This document shows, one piece after another, positions 1 through 8,695 of a stretch of 64,000 bases of DNA. The position numbers and the translations under genes are program-made. Each line of letters begins with the position of its first letter. Within the stretch, counting starts at the first letter, position 1. The stretch is from Thermoanaerobacterium thermosulfurigenes (GTDB taxonomy: Bacteria; Bacillota; Thermoanaerobacteria; Thermoanaerobacterales; Thermoanaerobacteraceae): NCBI RefSeq assembly GCF_051201035.1, contig NZ_JBPODR010000005.1, positions 56,133 to 120,132 on the forward strand. The letters are read 5' to 3'. The notes below the pieces were generated by a model. The model saw only the letters and a program-made list of their open reading frames with translations, made no database searches and was not told the DNA's origin.

Positions 1-210
1 TACACTTTTTATAAACTTTAAAACACCACTTCTCTTTAAAATGATGTCATATAGATATACAGATTCATATATAAGTTCTAAGACGCAAATTGTCATGATT
101 ATGCTTTTTTGTCTTTTAAATACTTCTTTAAGAGCTCTCGAAATATTAGTTTCATCATTGTTGTCTTCAATTAGTATCTTTTTAAGTTTTTGAATCTCAT
201 CATGATGCAT
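1..210 (-). CDS. Small hypothetical protein, C-terminus cut off by window edge
   Basis: An open frame of 70 codons starts at an ATG at 210 and runs off the left edge. A GAGGTG ribosome site lies just upstream. The protein begins MHHDEIQKLKKIL and looks helical and charged, then more hydrophobic (residues about 42-55). I recognise no family. It follows the coiled-coil gene by 15 bases on the same strand, so it is probably the last visible member of the Hsp70/HEAT operon. Confidence 0.6.
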   Translation of the reverse strand, partial: MHHDEIQKLKKILIEDNNDETNISRALKEVFKRQKSIIMTICVLELIYESVYLYDIILKRSGVLKFIKSV

Positions 211-225
211 TGTTACACCTCGCAA

Positions 226-1206
226 TTATGAATTTTTAAGCATTTTTGATAGATCGTCCAACAAAGAGTAATCATCGTCTTCTAAACTTACTGCCGATTG
301 CAAGTGAGCGGTTCCTACATAGTTAGATGCAATCTTCTTCTCAATATTAAATATCAGATCCTTGATTTCAGAAAAATTTTTCTTTATTTCCTGATTGTCT
401 TGTTGTAAATCCACCAATATTTTATTTAAAGAAACCTTTAAATTTTCACTTTTCTTCTCCTTAGCCATGCTTTCATTTATGAGTTTTACTACGTGTTTGT
501 CGAATTCTACCCCTATATGCTCCAGAATCATTTCCAAACGTCTTTTTTCTTGTCTTAAATCCTCCAATCTTTTGTTTAAAGATGCTATTTCCTTGTCCTT
601 ATTTTCCAACGCCTTTTTTAAATTGTCCACCTCAATTATATTCTTTTTTTCTTCTTTTATCAATTTGTCCTGCAATTTTTCTACTTCTCTTTCAAGCTTT
701 TTGACCTTCTTGAGTAAGTCTACGCTATCTTTTTGATTCATTATTCTATCATCGTCTTCTACCAATTTTTCATCAGCCACATCCACATTTAGCTCCATGG
801 CTTTATTAATTATATCACCAAGTTCCTGCCTATTGTCAATAAGAAGCGCAGAAACGACATTTTCACGTCCATAATTGCGGCATAACTCAACGATGTTTTC
901 TTCCATTTCGTCAACATCCATCTGGCTTATCTTCTCATAAAGATCTTTTTTTAGAACCTTCCATGTATCTATTAAATCAGCATAGTCAAAATTTCCTTTT
1001 AATATTTCTTGCCTTAGTATAGGAACGATTTTTGATGGAGGGCTGGATTTTTCGTTTAGTCTAAATCCGGCAAGCTTCTTCTGGAGATTTTTGTCCTTAT
1101 TAAAAGGTCTTATCAATACGCTGTATGGTAAAGAATACAAAAATATATCTAAACATTTGGCAATATCTATTCCATTTTTGTCTAACAAGACACATCTTCC
1201 CTTCAT
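226..1206 (-). CDS. Coiled-coil protein of the Hsp70/HEAT operon
   Basis: This is a 326-residue protein of unknown function. Residues 1-150 look like a compact helical domain. Residues about 165-260 are a long heptad-rich, Lys/Glu-rich coiled coil, followed by a short acidic C-terminal tail. No signal peptide or membrane segment is visible, so it is probably cytoplasmic. Its ATG overlaps the stop of the HEAT-like gene (ATGA), implying translational coupling. A coiled coil next to an Hsp70 suggests an adaptor or a GrpE-like partner, but I see no GrpE signature, so that is only a guess. Confidence 0.7.
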   Translation of the reverse strand: MKGRCVLLDKNGIDIAKCLDIFLYSLPYSVLIRPFNKDKNLQKKLAGFRLNEKSSPPSKIVPILRQEILKGNFDYADLIDTWKVLKKDLYEKISQMDVDEMEENIVELCRNYGRENVVSALLIDNRQELGDIINKAMELNVDVADEKLVEDDDRIMNQKDSVDLLKKVKKLEREVEKLQDKLIKEEKKNIIEVDNLKKALENKDKEIASLNKRLEDLRQEKRRLEMILEHIGVEFDKHVVKLINESMAKEKKSENLKVSLNKILVDLQQDNQEIKKNFSEIKDLIFNIEKKIASNYVGTAHLQSAVSLEDDDYSLLDDLSKMLKNS

Positions 1207-2783
1207 GCTTTTATAAGTTTATCTTTTCCTTTGTAATTCCTCTCAATAATCTTTTGTGCAAGGTATCTGATTCTGGTGCTATCGTTAAACGACGCATCAA
1301 TAAAAATCCTCTCATTTATGATATTGCTTAATAAACCTGTGTTCTTGCCTAAAATTTTGTAAATAGTGTATTGAATCTCTTCTTTCTTTGTTGTCTTAAG
1401 TTTTAAAATCAACTCTTCAGCCATGCTGTCATCAATGTTGGTGTCTAAAATCCTTAATGCGTTTAAGCATGCAAAGCCGTCATTATTTCTTATTAAGTAT
1501 CTGACGCCATTGGTTATTTCCTTGCTTATCTTGCTGTCTTTAAATCCTTTAAGCCTTTTAAGCTCTTTGATTGCACATGATATGTCGCTGTAAGAATTAT
1601 TTGGAGATATCAAATACTCAAATAAGCCTCCTAAGTATTTTATCTCACCTAACTGCACTAATGCAGACATAGTATTTATTCTAAGTTCCTTATCATTCAT
1701 ATACTTTTTGATTATGTCTTTTGCCTCAAAAGCTTCTAAATTTGCCAGTGACGTTATGATACAAGCCTTAACATCATTTTTGAAATTCTCATTCTCCAGC
1801 ATATTCATCAAATATTTTACAGCCTTTTTGTCCTTTGTATATCCTAAACCTATGATGATGTTCATTTTATCTTCTATCAAAGGAGATTCCAGCGCTTCAA
1901 TAAGCTTATCTGTTGCATTTTCAATCCTCATCTTCCCTAATGTTATAGCGGCTTTTTGATTGTACTCATCATTGTAAAGCATCTTCGACAAGCTTTCTAT
2001 CGCCATCTCCTTTGAACGAGATATAACATTTGAATAGACTGTATTGAGGCTTTTATTCTCGTTGTTCATGTAGCACTTCAAAATTTCAGACAGTGCATCT
2101 TCTCCAAATCGTGAAAGCCTATCTATAAGTCTAAATGCCACATTTCTTTCATTCACACTGAACCCATTGAATTTATTCACCATGTTTAAAATAGGTCTTA
2201 CACATCTTTCGTCGTCACCAATGTCCAAAAGACATTCCGCAGCTTCGATTTTTAAACTTTCATTGTCAAACAAAAGCAAAAGCGTATCAAAAGCAGACTT
2301 TTCCTTAATAGTCCTTATGACTTCTATTGCTATTTTCATCTGAAGATCCCATGACCAACTCTTTAGCACACTGATAAGAGCATCTCTCCCTGCCTTGCTT
2401 AAATTGCACACCGATACTAAGACCCTCAATATAGATTGGTAAATATTCCTATCACTTAAATTCAGTGCTTTCGTGCAGTATAAAAACATTTCAATAGGAT
2501 TCTGCCCTTCCTCTAATATGCTTTTAAATAAATCTATGATTTCAACTTCTATTAAATTCACACCTTTTTCGCTTGTTGAACCTAATTTAAGCGTTTTTTC
2601 ATAGATAAGCCGTGCATTTACATCAGATATATAGTATTCAAAAACCTGTTCTTTAGCTGATTCCACTTTTTCAGCATTTGCAGCAGCTCCTAAATATCCT
2701 TTACCTTCTTTGATTTCTTCATTGTGTATATTAAAAAACAAATCTCTGTTTTCTTGAAGCAAAGCTCTCCAATTAACAGCCAT
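1203..2783 (-). CDS. HEAT-like repeat protein
   Basis: The product is about 526 residues and almost wholly alpha-helical. Repeated units of roughly 30-35 residues of the form 'A-x-x-L-G-x-x-x-x-x-A-x-x-x-L' are seen (for example AAITLGKMRIENATDKLIEA and IIGLGYTKDKKAVKYLMNML). These are typical of HEAT/PBS-lyase-like scaffolds that bind proteins. I chose the ATG at 2783 because AGAGGTG lies 8 bases upstream; a longer frame from 2813 exists. The start lies inside the last codons of the Hsp70 gene, so the two are tightly coupled. The likely role is a scaffold or substrate adaptor for the neighbouring Hsp70. Confidence 0.75.
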   Translation of the reverse strand: MAVNWRALLQENRDLFFNIHNEEIKEGKGYLGAAANAEKVESAKEQVFEYYISDVNARLIYEKTLKLGSTSEKGVNLIEVEIIDLFKSILEEGQNPIEMFLYCTKALNLSDRNIYQSILRVLVSVCNLSKAGRDALISVLKSWSWDLQMKIAIEVIRTIKEKSAFDTLLLLFDNESLKIEAAECLLDIGDDERCVRPILNMVNKFNGFSVNERNVAFRLIDRLSRFGEDALSEILKCYMNNENKSLNTVYSNVISRSKEMAIESLSKMLYNDEYNQKAAITLGKMRIENATDKLIEALESPLIEDKMNIIIGLGYTKDKKAVKYLMNMLENENFKNDVKACIITSLANLEAFEAKDIIKKYMNDKELRINTMSALVQLGEIKYLGGLFEYLISPNNSYSDISCAIKELKRLKGFKDSKISKEITNGVRYLIRNNDGFACLNALRILDTNIDDSMAEELILKLKTTKKEEIQYTIYKILGKNTGLLSNIINERIFIDASFNDSTRIRYLAQKIIERNYKGKDKLIKA

Positions 2784-4392
2784 CATACAACACCTCTTTA
2801 TCAAATGTGACATCTATTTTCTGCTTAAAATTTCCCGTAACCCATGCTTCTAAATGCAATATCCTGTTTTTGTCAAAAGTCACTTTTATAGAAATAGGTG
2901 TACCAGGCTTTATAATATCAGTAAACGTCAATTGCACTGATTTAAGCCTTTTCATCTTTGGATCGTAAATGCTTTTCCCTGATAAAATGTCAAGCTTTAT
3001 TCCTGTAGCATTGTCTACTTTTACAATGCCTTCATACACTTTTTCATAAGGTGCTTTCGTTCCTTGGCTTACTAATAGAACTGGCAAATTATTTTTCACA
3101 TCAAGGTAAATATTCTCTGCTACTACGGGATATATGATGATTTTTCCTTTTTCGTTTTTCTTTTTATTTTCGTTGTAATAATTATATAAAGCAGCACCTT
3201 TTGCTACTGAATACATAGGATCTAAGTAGCTTATAGTTTTCTTGCCAAAAAAGTTCTCTATCGTTTCCCTAACAGTGCTGTAAGCCGTCATGCCTCCCAC
3301 TAAGAAAACTTCGTCAATATCTTCCTTTTTTAAATTAGCTTTATTGAGAGTATCAATTATCGGATCTATTATATTGAACCCTAAATTGCCGCCTTTTGTA
3401 AGTAAAGGCTTTATACACTCATCATATTCTTTTTTACTTATTTCAAATTCAAATGACTGCCTACTGTAGAAATTTTCTAAACTATTTCTATACACAACAT
3501 CACCATATTCTTCACCTGTTAAACCACTGCCTATAGACGAAAACATGATTCTGGCTTTCTCAATCTCCAACGACAATACGCTAAATATATATCGCTTTAC
3601 ATCAACATTAGGCAACATTCGCTTATAATCAACATCATTTAAAATAGAATACTTGTGCAATAAATACAGAACTCCACATACATCAAAGTCAACGCCTCCA
3701 AGTTGTGTATGAGGAGATATTGCCAATTCTTCAACTTTATAATCATCACCATTTATTTCCACATTCATTATGGATACGTCACAAGTGCCTCCACCTAAAT
3801 CAAATACCAAAACTTTTTTTGGCTTGCTAAAATCGTGAATGGCGTATCTTTTATCGCTTAACTTTTCTTCATAAATTAGATCCAACAATGCCGCTGTAGG
3901 CTCTGATATAAAGATAAGCTGATCCTCTAAAAATCCTGCCGATTTAGCTGCATTTTTAGTAGATTCAATTTGGTCATGATTAAAAGATGCCGGAACTGTT
4001 ATGACAGCACCATATACTCTTTCACCATAAAATCTTTCAACGTTTGCCTTAGCAACAGACAAAATTTTCTCTGCCACATCTTCTGGAGTATACTTTTTTT
4101 TGCCAATTTGCCACACATGATTCCTATTCCCTATATAATTTTTGCTATTGTATATTACACGATCGTATTCAATGTTTTTCATATTTTTAGCCAATTGGCC
4201 TATATATTCATTTCCGCCATCATCCACGTAAATGCAGGATGGCAACGTTTTTTTTACTGTTATACTACCGTTCTTATCAGAGATTTGCTCTATATCTAAA
4301 ATATCAATTTTCACGTTGCCATCTTCTGTATAATCAGCACACGCCACGACCGTATTAGTAGTTCCAAGGTCAATACCAATATATGGTTTCAT
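2773..4392 (-). CDS. Hsp70-family (DnaK-like) ATPase
   Basis: The protein has 539 residues. It shows the actin/Hsp70 ATPase motifs: phosphate-1 loop IGIDLGTTNTVV (residues 5-16), phosphate-2 DLGGGTCDVSIM (about 197-208) and the adenosine motif LVGGMTAYSTVRE (about 363). Residues about 420-539 form a short beta-rich substrate-binding region. It is shorter than housekeeping DnaK (about 610) because the helical lid appears to be missing. No grpE or dnaJ lies nearby. An AAAGGAGG site precedes the ATG. It sits 43 bases after the beta-CASP gene and overlaps the HEAT-like gene, so it is probably a specialised chaperone of this operon, not the cell's main DnaK. Confidence 0.88.
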   Translation of the reverse strand: MKPYIGIDLGTTNTVVACADYTEDGNVKIDILDIEQISDKNGSITVKKTLPSCIYVDDGGNEYIGQLAKNMKNIEYDRVIYNSKNYIGNRNHVWQIGKKKYTPEDVAEKILSVAKANVERFYGERVYGAVITVPASFNHDQIESTKNAAKSAGFLEDQLIFISEPTAALLDLIYEEKLSDKRYAIHDFSKPKKVLVFDLGGGTCDVSIMNVEINGDDYKVEELAISPHTQLGGVDFDVCGVLYLLHKYSILNDVDYKRMLPNVDVKRYIFSVLSLEIEKARIMFSSIGSGLTGEEYGDVVYRNSLENFYSRQSFEFEISKKEYDECIKPLLTKGGNLGFNIIDPIIDTLNKANLKKEDIDEVFLVGGMTAYSTVRETIENFFGKKTISYLDPMYSVAKGAALYNYYNENKKKNEKGKIIIYPVVAENIYLDVKNNLPVLLVSQGTKAPYEKVYEGIVKVDNATGIKLDILSGKSIYDPKMKRLKSVQLTFTDIIKPGTPISIKVTFDKNRILHLEAWVTGNFKQKIDVTFDKEVLYDGC

Positions 4393-4435
4393 TTTTCCTC
4401 CTTTACTCCCTCATGGTAAAATAAATTTAAACGCT

Positions 4436-6378
4436 CTACGGAGCCATAACGTCTACATCATCAAACATATTCAAAATCTCCTCAATATTAAATGTACTAT
4501 TTGTCTTTGCTCCTCTATGAACAATATAAACCTTTTTAGGTGTCAATTTCAAAAATACTTCTAAAATATCCTGCAGTATCCCATGGTTGATAATAGGAAT
4601 ATTCTCCTGCAACATAGATATAGGTTTCTTTATGTTGTTGCTTATGTTTAGCAAAATCGCATTGTCAAATGACATCAACTCCCGCCCGTACACAAAAGAA
4701 GTACTGCCTTCGGTAAGATTGTCCGAGCTGGTCATTACCAGACAATTTCCCAGCGAAATTTCCTTTCTTATAAATTCCCTTTTGCTATCATACAATTTTA
4801 TGTCATTTGCATTTAATATGCCATTTCCGTAGATAGGCCCTCTTACTTTTTCATATAACATGGTTATATACGACAATGCTCCATCAACATACACATTGTA
4901 CGGCATATATTCAAAGTTTCTCTTCATAAGCATCAATAAATCTTGAGCTTTCCCTACAGCAAATGCAGGTATAAAGCCAACACCACGATTGGCTAATTCC
5001 TCTATCACTTCCAGAATCAACTTATCTTGAATTGTCTTATCATAAACGCTAAAGCTTGACGTATATCCAAACGTAGCTTCAGTAATCAGCACATCAGCGT
5101 GCATTCCATCAGGAATTGTAAGACCACTATTTGTCTCAACATCTTTTACAGTAAAATCGCCTGTATAAAACACTGAAAAACCACCAATTTCTGCGTAAAC
5201 CCCGCAAGCCCCCAATATATGTCCGGATGGAATAAGCTTCACTAAGACTCTTTTGCCTTTCACAGATTCATCAAAAAGGCAATCGGTCAATGTCATGCTG
5301 TTTATTTTATTCAGCAACTTATAATCAGCATCATTTAGATTTAAATCCTGCATATTGCTGTTTTTAGAAAAAAATCCGTTCAATATATATTTCGTCTCAT
5401 AAGACATAATTATAGGACAATTTAGTCCGCTTTTTATAAGGTTTACAATGCCCCCGCAGTGATCAAGATGGCAATGTGTAATAATGAGTAAATCAATATC
5501 TTTAATATCAATGCCAATTTTTTTAAATTCTCGTAATATATGTGATCATCTTTAAAGTTAATTCCACAATCTAATAATACATTAACATCATCGTACGTTA
5601 TTAAGTAACTACTACCACCCGTACCACCACCTTCTAATAAATTAAATTTAAACAGATTAAAATCACGACCTTTACCATCTACTTCGCTGTAAAGCTGGTA
5701 ATACTTCTTTAAAATAAATTTATTTTCAGGAAAATACCTAAAATATTTAACCTTTCTAAGCTCATCATCTCCTTTGACGCCCCATTGTATCATAAGCCTA
5801 ATCATTCTCAAATTGTCGTGATTAAGCTCATAAGCCTTCCTCAATTCAATATACCATCTCTCGTTTCTATCATCTTTGTACACCTCTGCCAATACAGTAT
5901 GTATTAATGACTGAAAAAATCTGTCAGTATTTTTTTCTGCCATATATAGTAGTTCGTCCTCAATTGAATAATTCCTGCTTTTATTTTTAAAACTTAATAT
6001 AAAAATATATAAATTTATCCAATTATTTTCTTCATCGTAGTTCATCAATTGCTCATATATGCCATCTTTTTTTAGCGACAATTCGAACATATCAAGCAAC
6101 AGCACACATTCAATAAATAATGATATGTTATTCTTAGATAAAATAATATTATCAAAAATGTTCAAAAAGTGCTCTTTCGCATCTTCAATAATACCGAGAT
6201 AAATTTCAACTTTAATTTGCCATAAAATTAAGTATAAGTAAATACTTCTATCGAGATCGCTGACGAGATTTTTCTGTTTGAAAATGTATTTATACGCATC
6301 CATGTACCTCCTTTCTTCTACATATGTTTTAAGTTTGGTATCGTATTCAGAAACTATGTGATCGTAAATTGACTTCAC
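4436..6378 (-). CDS. MBL-fold/beta-CASP hydrolase with helical N-terminus, interrupted by a frameshift
   Basis: Two adjacent frames (6378-5443 and 5407-4436) are one gene of about 647 codons broken by a one-base shift. The first holds a helical, TPR-like region (about 1-230) and the start of a metallo-beta-lactamase fold (VLLDCGI). Reading on in the -1 frame gives the metal motif THCHLDHCGG and then joins the second frame. That frame has GHILGACG, YTGDF, TEATFG, VGKAQDLL and late His motifs (INHG, YIVHRG), as in beta-CASP RNA/DNA nucleases. All metal ligands survive, so the protein would be active if the frame is restored. The start is probably the GTG at 6378, but its ribosome site is very close. 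It heads the Hsp70/HEAT operon. Confidence 0.75.
5518..5524 (-). other. Frameshift site at an A7 run inside the beta-CASP gene
   Basis: On the minus strand the gene reads GAG AAT TTA AAA AAA TTG, then soon loses homology and stops at 5443. One extra A in the run, or a -1 slip on the heptamer T TTA AAA (or on AAA AAA A), continues as ATT GGC ATT GAT into the HxHxDH motif. It may be a sequencing error, a real mutation, transcript slippage or a programmed shift; the sequence alone cannot decide. Confidence 0.8.
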
Positions 6379-6425
6379 CCCCCTCTGTATATTATATATT
6401 TTAATATTTTTTTATAAAAATTTCT

Positions 6426-6456
6426 ACAAAAAAATAAAGCCTGGTTTCATCCAGGC
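6426..6456 (-). terminator. Terminator after dhaM
   Basis: A perfect 6-bp stem (GCCTGG / CCAGGC, 6-base loop) lies 2 bases past the dhaM stop. On the minus strand it is followed by TTTATTTTTTT. It closes the dhaKLM operon and separates it from the beta-CASP/Hsp70 operon. Confidence 0.85.
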
Positions 6457-6458
6457 AA

Positions 6459-6851
6459 TTAAATCTTAACAAGATTCTTAGCCGCTTCTGCTACTGCTTT
6501 AACTTTTAATATGTCACTGCCTATTGAAGCTTCTACGCTTGCAGCAATCGTTCCTTCAACAAGAGGCGCATCTGCTATCTCAACTTTTCCCGCGTATTCT
6601 TCATCAAGAAATTCTAACGCCATTTGAGCACTCATTACAGAACTTCCTAAATCAACTAAGATTAAAACGCCGTCGCCGCTTTCGCACTTTTTTATTTCTT
6701 CTACGATTTCGTCTACATTTGTGCCTAATCGCCCATCTTTGGTGCCGCCAGACTTGCCTATTCTTATTTTCCCTCCTGTCATCTGGTCAGCTAATTCATA
6801 CAAGCCATCTGCCACCTTCTTTGAATGAGACACAATAACTATACCTACCAT
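6459..6851 (-). CDS. dhaM: Phosphoenolpyruvate-dependent dihydroxyacetone kinase, phosphotransfer subunit DhaM
   Basis: This 130-residue protein is an EIIA-mannose-type domain. The phosphorylatable His lies in IVIVSHSKKVADG (about residue 9), and LVDLGSSVMSAQMALEFL is typical of the family. It carries phosphate from HPr to the ADP bound in DhaL. It is the short, single-domain form, lacking the fused HPr/EI parts of E. coli DhaM. I chose the ATG at 6851 because GAAAGGA lies about 10 bases upstream; an upstream ATG at 6872 overlaps the dhaL stop but has no ribosome site. It is the last gene of dhaK-dhaL-dhaM. Confidence 0.92.
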   Translation of the reverse strand: MVGIVIVSHSKKVADGLYELADQMTGGKIRIGKSGGTKDGRLGTNVDEIVEEIKKCESGDGVLILVDLGSSVMSAQMALEFLDEEYAGKVEIADAPLVEGTIAASVEASIGSDILKVKAVAEAAKNLVKI

Positions 6852-6868
6852 TAGATCCAATCCTTTCT

Positions 6869-7510
6869 TCATTGTTGCAACTTATCTACATAATCAGCAA
6901 CAGTTTTTATCATCAAATAAGCTGATGTTGCTCCAGGATCCTGATGTCCTATGCTTCTTTCGCCAAGATAGCTGGCTCTGCCTTTTTTTGCAGCAATGTC
7001 TTTAGTCATTAAAACACCATTGTATGCATTATTTGCCGCTGCTTCTATAGCTTCTTTTAAACCACGTCCTTCACTTAATGCTTTCTTTAACTCATTCAAG
7101 GCAGGCTCCATCGAATCGATCATAGTCTTGTCTCCTACTTGTGCTTTTCCTCTTTCTTTTATTCCAGAAAGACCAGCCTCAAACATCGCGACAATGTCAT
7201 TTTCATCTAATGTGTTTTTGCCTGATACTACATTTCCCATTCTCATGAAAAATGTTCCATAAAGTGGTCCAGATGCTCCACCAACAGTAGAAACTAAAAC
7301 CATACCAACATTTTTAAGTATTGTGCCTATGTCTTTATCTGAAAATTGTGTCATCTTATCCCTCACTGCTTTAAATCCCCTATCAAGATTTATGCCGTGA
7401 TCAGCATCACCTATTGCTGCATCCAGATCTGTAAGGTATTGCCTATTGTCTTCAATTGTCTTTACTATGTCATTTAAAATGTTTACTACGTCTGTCTTTC
7501 TCAACAACAA
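6869..7510 (-). CDS. dhaL: Dihydroxyacetone kinase ADP-binding subunit DhaL
   Basis: The product is about 213 residues. It has the Mg-ADP motif DLDAAIGDADHG near the N-terminus, GGASGPLYGTFFMR in the middle and GERSIGHQDPGATS near the end, as in DhaL. In the PTS-type enzyme it passes phosphate from DhaM to dihydroxyacetone bound on DhaK. The start is uncertain: ATGATGATA abuts the AAAGGG site, whereas the following TTG codons have good spacing, so I use the TTG at 7510 (the longest frame begins at 7519). It lies 26 bases after dhaK. Confidence 0.92.
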   Translation of the reverse strand: MLLRKTDVVNILNDIVKTIEDNRQYLTDLDAAIGDADHGINLDRGFKAVRDKMTQFSDKDIGTILKNVGMVLVSTVGGASGPLYGTFFMRMGNVVSGKNTLDENDIVAMFEAGLSGIKERGKAQVGDKTMIDSMEPALNELKKALSEGRGLKEAIEAAANNAYNGVLMTKDIAAKKGRASYLGERSIGHQDPGATSAYLMIKTVADYVDKLQQ

Positions 7511-7536
7511 TATCATCATCCCTTTCGGCTCATATC

Positions 7537-8535
7537 TTATAATTGCTTAAATGCAGGTGTATCTGCTGATGCATCTAAAAGCGATTTAAGCTCATCATCA
7601 AGTTTTAAAAGTGTTATTGAAAATCCGCTCATCTCAAGGGACGTCATGTATTCACCTACGAAAGTCTTATAAATGTTGATATTTTTTCCCATAAGGTATT
7701 CATTCACTTCTTTGTTTGCTATGAAAAGCTCTGAAAGAGGTGTAGCACCAAGGCCATTTACCATCAATGCCACTTCATCACCGTCGTTAAACGGCAAGTC
7801 AGAAACAATTTTGTCCATAAGCTCAGCAACTATCTCTTTTGCACTTTTTATCTTCTCCCTATGTGTACCAGGTTCACCGTGTATTCCAATTCCTATCTCA
7901 ATTTCATCTTCTTCAAGTGTAAAGCTTGGTTTTCCTGCTGCAGGCACAATGCATGGTGTAAATGCCATTCCCATAGACCTTAAATTCTTTATGACCTTTT
8001 CTGCAACTTCCTTGACTTCTTCAATCTCAGCCCCTTCTTCAGCTTTAGCTCCAGCTATTTTATGGACGAAAACAGTACCTGCAATACCTCTCCTGCCCTG
8101 CGTATATGTGCTGTTTTCAACAGCCACATCATCATTCACAATCACTTCTGAAACCTTTATACCATCCATTTCAGCCATCTCTTTTGCCATCTCAAAATTC
8201 ATTACATCGCCTGTATAATTTTTGATTATGAGCAAAACACCTTTTCCGCCGTCAACAGCTTTTATAGCTTCATAGATTTGATCAGGCGTTGGCGACGTAA
8301 AAACAGCACCTAAGCAAGCTGCATCCAACATGCCTTTACCTACATACCCTGCATGTGCAGGCTCATGTCCACTGCCACCACCGCTTACAAGCCCAACTTT
8401 CCCCTCTACAGGAGATGTTTTTCTTACTACAACATCTACATTATCAAGCTTTCTCAAGTATGTTGGATATGCGTAAAGAAGTCCTGCCACCATTTCCTTT
8501 ACAACTTCTTCAGGATTGTTAATGAGCTTTTTCAT
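7537..8535 (-). CDS. dhaK: Dihydroxyacetone kinase substrate-binding subunit DhaK
   Basis: This is a 332-residue protein of the family's usual length. The motif GGGSGHEPAHAGYVG carries family histidines that contact the substrate; the His that binds dihydroxyacetone covalently lies further on, probably in GIGIHGEPGTH. It phosphorylates dihydroxyacetone to DHAP with DhaL and DhaM, feeding glycolysis. The ATG at 8535 begins MKKLINNPEEVVKEM and has a GGGGGT site; upstream in-frame codons are not needed. It is first in dhaKLM and is preceded by a sigma-54 promoter at 8574-8590. The neighbouring glycerol genes suggest it handles DHA arising from glycerol or taken up. Confidence 0.95.
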   Translation of the reverse strand: MKKLINNPEEVVKEMVAGLLYAYPTYLRKLDNVDVVVRKTSPVEGKVGLVSGGGSGHEPAHAGYVGKGMLDAACLGAVFTSPTPDQIYEAIKAVDGGKGVLLIIKNYTGDVMNFEMAKEMAEMDGIKVSEVIVNDDVAVENSTYTQGRRGIAGTVFVHKIAGAKAEEGAEIEEVKEVAEKVIKNLRSMGMAFTPCIVPAAGKPSFTLEEDEIEIGIGIHGEPGTHREKIKSAKEIVAELMDKIVSDLPFNDGDEVALMVNGLGATPLSELFIANKEVNEYLMGKNINIYKTFVGEYMTSLEMSGFSITLLKLDDELKSLLDASADTPAFKQL

Positions 8536-8573
8536 GATATTAACCCCCATATTTTTTATTTTTTTATATCTAT

Positions 8574-8590
8574 TGCAAATTGTATGCCAA
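8574..8590 (-). promoter_or_regulatory. Sigma-54 (-24/-12) promoter of dhaKLM
   Basis: On the minus strand the site reads TTGGCATACAATTTGCA. GG (-24) and GC (-12) are exactly 10 bases apart, the RpoN spacing, and the flanks match TGGCAY-N5-TTGCA. It lies about 40 bases before the dhaK start. The identical 17-mer occurs before glpP (16583-16599). A sigma-54 activator gene lies immediately upstream. Confidence 0.85.
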
Positions 8591-8631
8591 TAAAAAAGGT
8601 CATATGCAGATGAAAATGTCAGCATATGGCC
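8591..8631 (-). terminator. Hairpin between the activator gene and dhaK: terminator and possible activator site
   Basis: Arms GGCCATATGC and GCATATGACC pair at 9 of 10 positions around a 14-base loop. On the minus strand they are followed directly by TTTTTT, so this can terminate the activator transcript. The arms contain CATATGC, which also occurs upstream of the glpP sigma-54 promoter (16619-16626, GCATATGC), so they could also be binding sites for the activator. The second role is inference. Confidence 0.6.
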
Positions 8632-8695
8632 ACTTCAATGAAAAGATTTTTATTTTTTCTTGGTAAAAAGTATCAATCATAAATGAATCCTGATA

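Noticed and set aside
395..736. Plus-strand open frames opposite minus-strand genes
   Set aside because: They mirror codon patterns of real genes (here the coiled-coil gene), lack ribosome sites and have no recognisable domains; the same holds for similar frames along the window.
4436..5407. Independent short beta-CASP gene starting at the ATG at 5407
   Set aside because: It lacks the N-terminal MBL strands and the HxHxDH motif, which lie in the same reading frame just upstream; it is the second half of a shifted gene.
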